Source of the DNA: Pseudomonadota bacterium
GTDB lineage: Bacteria; Pseudomonadota; Gammaproteobacteria; Burkholderiales; Burkholderiaceae_B
Direction of reading: 5' to 3'
NCBI GenBank assembly: GCA_023427085.1
Contig: JAEZBO010000001.1
Location: 1 to 26,729, forward strand
DNA length: 26,729 nt
Shown: piece by piece, positions 23,824 through 26,729 of the stretch
How the letters are laid out: the number at the start of each line of letters is the position of its first letter
Numbering within the stretch: position 1 is the stretch's first letter
Made by a program: the position numbers and the translations under genes
Notes under the pieces: generated by a model
Seen by the model: only the letters and a program-made list of their open reading frames with translations
Told to the model about the DNA's origin: nothing
Databases searched by the model: none

Positions 23824-24147
23824 TCAGTGGATGTCGACGTGATCGATTTCCACCACGTGGCCGGGACCGGCATCGAACAGCACGTAGAAGTCGCCATCGG
23901 GGCGCTTGAACACCAAGTTGGACTTGTCGTCGAGCTTGCCGGGCACCAGGATCTGCTCGTCGTACGAGATCACGTCCATCGTCACGCCGGGCGCGCCGCT
24001 GCCGTCGGAAAACCCGCCGGTGCATTGCACCTGGTCGGCGCCGGCGGCCTTGCATTCGGCGATCGGGTTGTGCGCGTGCGCGGCCTGGGCCGTCAGCAGC
24101 AGGGCGGCGGCGCCGGCCCAGTTCAGGGTCTTGGTACGGAAGGTCAT
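23824..24147 (-). CDS. Small secreted protein, possible metal chaperone
   Basis: 107 residues with a clear signal peptide (LNWAGAAALLLTAQAAHA). Cleavage after A25 would expose His26 as the first mature residue (HNPIAEC). C32 and C42 could form a disulfide, and the C-terminus GHVVEIDHVDIH places H97, H103 and H107 close together. The middle has FSDGSGAPGVTMDVISYDEQILVPG, suggesting a small beta-sandwich. The start overlaps the upstream stop (ATGA). I do not recognise a named function. Its position in a metal-import operon and its His-rich ends suggest metal binding in the periplasm. Confidence 0.75.
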   Translation of the reverse strand: MTFRTKTLNWAGAAALLLTAQAAHAHNPIAECKAAGADQVQCTGGFSDGSGAPGVTMDVISYDEQILVPGKLDDKSNLVFKRPDGDFYVLFDAGPGHVVEIDHVDIH

Positions 24148-24704
24148 CGCGAGGCTCCTTGTCTGTTCAGCCAGGTCACGGTGTCGGGGGAGGCGGTGGC
24201 GATCGGCCACGGCGCCTGATGCATCGAGCCGTCCCACCCTTCGGCGGTCAGCCACAGGTCGTCGCCGGGCCCGGTGCGTTCGGGGATCGGAATGGTGGCG
24301 AAGGCGCGGTGCGGCGTGCCGAAGAAGATCGAGCCGGCCGCGCGCAGGCTGCGCGGCTTGCCGACGCGCACGTAGACGGCGCGTATCTGGTTCTCGCAGC
24401 CGGCGCACAGCGCCATCGTGAAGGTCTTCATGTAGCCGGCCGGGTCGATCTTGGGCGCGCCGGTTTCCCACTCGGCCAGTTCGAGCGTCCACGGGCCGAC
24501 CGTCACGTCGCCGGCCGGGCGCTGGCCCAGGCCCATGGCGCCGCGGTTCAGCGCCATGTCGCTGAAATACTGCGGCACGTAGATGACCGGCAGGATCAGC
24601 AGCAGCGCGCTGAGGTGGAAACGCCAGCGGCGCCAGAGGCGCGCCGCCGCGCTGGGCGCGCTGGCGGGCGCGGCGGGGGCGGTGGCGGTGGCGGTCTTGC
24701 TCAT
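24144..24704 (-). CDS. Single-pass membrane protein with a CxxC motif, unknown function
   Basis: 186 residues from ATG 24704, overlapping the PepSY gene stop. An Ala/Thr-rich N-terminus and a basic stretch (RLWRRWRF) lead into one transmembrane helix (HLSALLLILPVIYVPQYFS), probably leaving the rest in the periplasm. The soluble part includes VGPWTLELAEWETGAPKIDP, a CAGC motif (C100, C103), and later TPHRAFATIPIPERT and WLTAEGWDGSMHQAPW. CxxC plus scattered His could be redox-active or bind metal. I do not recognise the family. It is tightly embedded in the metal operon, with start and stop overlapping the neighbours. Confidence 0.75.
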   Translation of the reverse strand: MSKTATATAPAAPASAPSAAARLWRRWRFHLSALLLILPVIYVPQYFSDMALNRGAMGLGQRPAGDVTVGPWTLELAEWETGAPKIDPAGYMKTFTMALCAGCENQIRAVYVRVGKPRSLRAAGSIFFGTPHRAFATIPIPERTGPGDDLWLTAEGWDGSMHQAPWPIATASPDTVTWLNRQGASR

Positions 24705-25921
24705 TCTGCGGCCTCGCGGGCGGTGGCGACGGGGTTGGCGGGTTTGCCGGATTTGCCGGCCGGCCGGGCCGGGCGTTCGCTGCGTTCGGGCCGGGCGGCC
24801 TTGGCGGTGGCCTGCGCGGTGCGTTTGGTCCAGATCAGCAGGCCGCTGAGCGACATCATCGTCAGCAGCAGCCCGAAGAAGAACCACACCAGCTTGAGCC
24901 AGAAGCCGCCGAAGTCGCCGGTATGCAGCGGCCGCATCGACTCGGTGAAGTACTCGAGCGCCGACCGGTCCGACAGGCGCCGCACCGATTCGGCCTTGCC
25001 GTTGTACGGATTGATCTGCGCGGTCTGGTACATCAGCGGATAGCCGCCGCGGCCCATCACGGTGACCGGATCATACGCGTTGCCGGAGAAAAATATCATC
25101 TGCGGCTCCATGGTCGGCAGCTCCTTCTGCGCCGACGCCACCACCTGGTCCAGGTCGAGCTTCGGGATCGGCTGGCCGGGCGGCACAGTAGGCGCCTCGT
25201 CGCGCGCGACCACTGCCGGCACGCCCTGGGTCGAGATGGTGGTGTGCGTATCGAACAGGATGGCCTGCACCAGGAACCACATGGCGCTGACCGAGATCAG
25301 CAGGATGAACCAGATCGACCACAGGCCGGCCAGGCGGTGGAAGTCGCCCCAGAAGATCCGCGCGCCCTGGCCCAGCCGCAGCCGCGGCTTGAAGAAGGCG
25401 CGCCAGAAACGCTTGTAGACCACCAGCCCGGTGACCAGCGACGCAAACATCGGAATCGACAGGATGCTGACCAGATACCAGCCCCAGCTGAAGCCGGTCG
25501 TGAACGGGATCAGCAGCCAGCCGTGCAGCGCGCGCATGAACATGCGCAGATCGAAATCCAGGCTCGGCCCCTGCACCACGCCGGTATAGGGATTGACGTA
25601 CAGCGACGACGAGCGTGCACCCGGATAGCTGACCTCGGCCGTCAGCGCGAACTGCGACTCTTCGGGCCAGCGCAGCGCGCGAATCGACGCCTCGGGCGCC
25701 TGCTTGGTGATGCTGTCGTAAAGCGCCTGGTAGCCCAGCCGCGGCGTGTCCGCCTCGGGCGCCGAGGCACGCACCGCCGGGTTCATCAGCCAGACGATCT
25801 CCTGGCTGATCACGGCGATGGTGCCGGTGGCACAGATGAAGAACACGAAGGCCCAGATGGGCAGCGCCAGCCAGCTGTGAACCAGGAACCAGAGCTTGGA
25901 GCGGGACGGTGATTTGGACAT
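24701..25921 (-). CDS. PepSY-associated transmembrane protein
   Basis: 406 residues from ATG 25921. About four transmembrane helices are visible (WLALPIWAFVFFICATGTI near the start, WGWYLVSILSIPMFASLVTG, LWSIWFILLISVSAMWFLV and KLVWFFFGLLLTMMSLSGLLI), with periplasmic domains containing PepSY-like segments (LYVNPYTGVVQGPSLDF, and QINPYNGKAESVRRL). ALHGWLLIPF and PLHTGDFGG supply His typical of this family, which includes PiuB/FoxB-like proteins tied to siderophore reduction. The tail is Lys/Pro/Ala-rich and cytoplasmic. It is the first gene of the operon. No strong ribosome site precedes the ATG. A role as a reductase or metal-release factor is inferred from relatives. Confidence 0.85.
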   Translation of the reverse strand: MSKSPSRSKLWFLVHSWLALPIWAFVFFICATGTIAVISQEIVWLMNPAVRASAPEADTPRLGYQALYDSITKQAPEASIRALRWPEESQFALTAEVSYPGARSSSLYVNPYTGVVQGPSLDFDLRMFMRALHGWLLIPFTTGFSWGWYLVSILSIPMFASLVTGLVVYKRFWRAFFKPRLRLGQGARIFWGDFHRLAGLWSIWFILLISVSAMWFLVQAILFDTHTTISTQGVPAVVARDEAPTVPPGQPIPKLDLDQVVASAQKELPTMEPQMIFFSGNAYDPVTVMGRGGYPLMYQTAQINPYNGKAESVRRLSDRSALEYFTESMRPLHTGDFGGFWLKLVWFFFGLLLTMMSLSGLLIWTKRTAQATAKAARPERSERPARPAGKSGKPANPVATAREAAE

Positions 25922-26213
25922 GCTGGGGTGTAGACCTGAACGACGCGACAACGGTCGGGGCAGGCCGGACCGGCGACCGTGGCGCCGCGCGCAGGAACGG
26001 ATCCTATGCTTTGCAGCAAATACGGCCAAACCTCTATTGTTGCAAATGGATCGTATTACGGCAACCCGGTGCGGGCCGGCCGCCGCGCGGCCCGGCGCCG
26101 GCGTCGGTGCGCACTGCCGTGGCGCACCCGCCTGGGACGTTTTGTCCGGGCGACGGCCGCTCGCGCGCGACCTACAATCGGCGCAGGAGCACCAGACACC
26201 ATGAGAACAATAA
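25922..26213. promoter_or_regulatory. Divergent promoter region, metal operon / cytochrome c
   Basis: 292 bases. The patch 26001-26060 is AT-richer than its surroundings. On the minus strand TTGCCG-N17-AACAAT (around 26036-26064) is a weak sigma-70-like pair for the metal operon, and the palindrome TTTGCAGCAAA (26010-26020) just downstream of it is a candidate operator. It does not match a Zur or Fur consensus that I know. On the plus strand TACAAT (26173-26178) could be a -10 for the cytochrome gene, without a good -35. Confidence 0.35.
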
Positions 26214-26729
26214 ATGTCGTCCGTCCGCCACACCGTACCTAGGTCTCACGCAGCCGCAGCGCCGCGGCACTGGAAGTCGCTGGCGCTGGCCTGTCTGGGC
26301 GCCGGTCTGCTGCACCTGAGCACGCCGGCGCTCGCGCAGGCGCCGGTCTCGCCCGGCTCGGTGGCGCCGCAAGGCCTGCAGGCCGGCACCATGGCCGCCC
26401 GCATGGCCGCCTGCACCGCCTGTCATGGCGCGTCGGGATCAGGCAGCGCCGACGGTTATTTCCCGCGCATCGCCGGCAAGCCCGCCGAGTATCTCTATCG
26501 GCAGCTGCTGGGCTTTCGTGATGGCCAACGCCAATATCGGCCGATGCAGACGCTGCTGGCCTACCAATCCGACGCGTACCTGCTCGAGATGGCCGAGTGG
26601 TTCGCGCGCCAGACGCCCGACTATCCGCCCACCCGCACTGGCGGGTCGGTGGCGCAGCGCGAGCGCGGCCGGCTGCTGGCGAAGCAGGGCGACGCGGCGC
26701 GCGGCGTGCCGGCCTGCGCGGCCTGCCAC
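26214..26729 (+). CDS. Diheme cytochrome c4-like protein (C-terminus cut by window edge)
   Basis: 172 codons to the window end. A signal peptide (WKSLALACLGAGLLHLSTPALA) is followed by the first heme motif CTACHG, then FPRIAGKPAEYLYRQLLGFRDGQR and MQTLLAYQSDAYLLEMAEWFA, the pattern of class I cytochrome c4 domains, with M in RPMQ as possible axial ligand. A second heme motif CAACH ends exactly at the last base, so at least one more domain is missing. It would be a periplasmic electron carrier. A 13-codon frame from ATG 26201 to 26242 overlaps the start in another frame and sits nearer to AGGAG, so the true initiation arrangement is not certain. Confidence 0.88.
   Translation, partial: MSSVRHTVPRSHAAAAPRHWKSLALACLGAGLLHLSTPALAQAPVSPGSVAPQGLQAGTMAARMAACTACHGASGSGSADGYFPRIAGKPAEYLYRQLLGFRDGQRQYRPMQTLLAYQSDAYLLEMAEWFARQTPDYPPTRTGGSVAQRERGRLLAKQGDAARGVPACAACH

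Overview
The window looks like bacterial DNA from two sources. From about 7.3 kb to the right end it is very GC-rich, compact and Burkholderiales-like (Bordetella/Achromobacter-type gene content). The first ~7.0 kb is visibly less GC-rich and has gene content more typical of Rhizobiales: a LysR/mmsA divergent pair, a small exported protein of a type I associate with alphaproteobacteria, and a rhizobial-style hydroxyproline operon. The join lies in a ~300-base AT-richer non-coding stretch (6996-7292). It may be the edge of an acquired island or an assembly join. No integrase, transposase, tRNA or attachment site is visible.

Left region (1-6995): a LysR regulator (cut by the window edge) diverges from mmsA, which ends in a clear intrinsic terminator. 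A small secreted protein follows. A GntR/FadR-type regulator then diverges from a three-gene trans-4-hydroxy-L-proline operon: a deaminase of the dihydrodipicolinate synthase family, an FAD D-amino-acid (D-hydroxyproline) dehydrogenase, and a proline racemase-family 4-hydroxyproline epimerase with both catalytic cysteines. Together these convert L-hydroxyproline through D-hydroxyproline and pyrroline-4-hydroxy-2-carboxylate to alpha-ketoglutarate semialdehyde. Three identical TGATATATCA palindromes lie in the regulator/operon intergenic region, one of them over the -10 of a near-consensus promoter.

Middle region (7293-15194): livHMGF, a branched-chain-type amino-acid ABC transporter without an adjacent binding protein; a glutathione S-transferase (minus strand); a periplasmic PQQ-type sugar dehydrogenase; an EamA/DMT permease (minus strand); and a serine O-acetyltransferase.

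Nitrite assimilation (15195-19354): nirB, nirD and cobA (siroheme methylation) are translationally coupled. Upstream is a near-perfect sigma-54 promoter, followed in the predicted leader RNA by a terminator hairpin that overlaps an ANTAR-type hexaloop. This suggests nitrogen control at initiation plus NasT-like antitermination. NirD carries an in-frame 9-bp repeat at its N-terminus.

Right region (19355-26729): a degenerate 19-bp tandem repeat, then an eight-gene minus-strand operon with mostly overlapping start/stop codons. In transcription order it encodes a PepSY membrane protein, a CxxC membrane protein, a small secreted protein with a predicted N-terminal His, a DUF6162-like His-rich anchored protein, ZnuA, ZnuC, ZnuB and a second, degenerate binding protein. 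This is the most interesting system here: a metal importer with an unusual periplasmic accessory set and two dissimilar binding proteins. Divergent from it, a diheme cytochrome c4-like gene runs off the right end.
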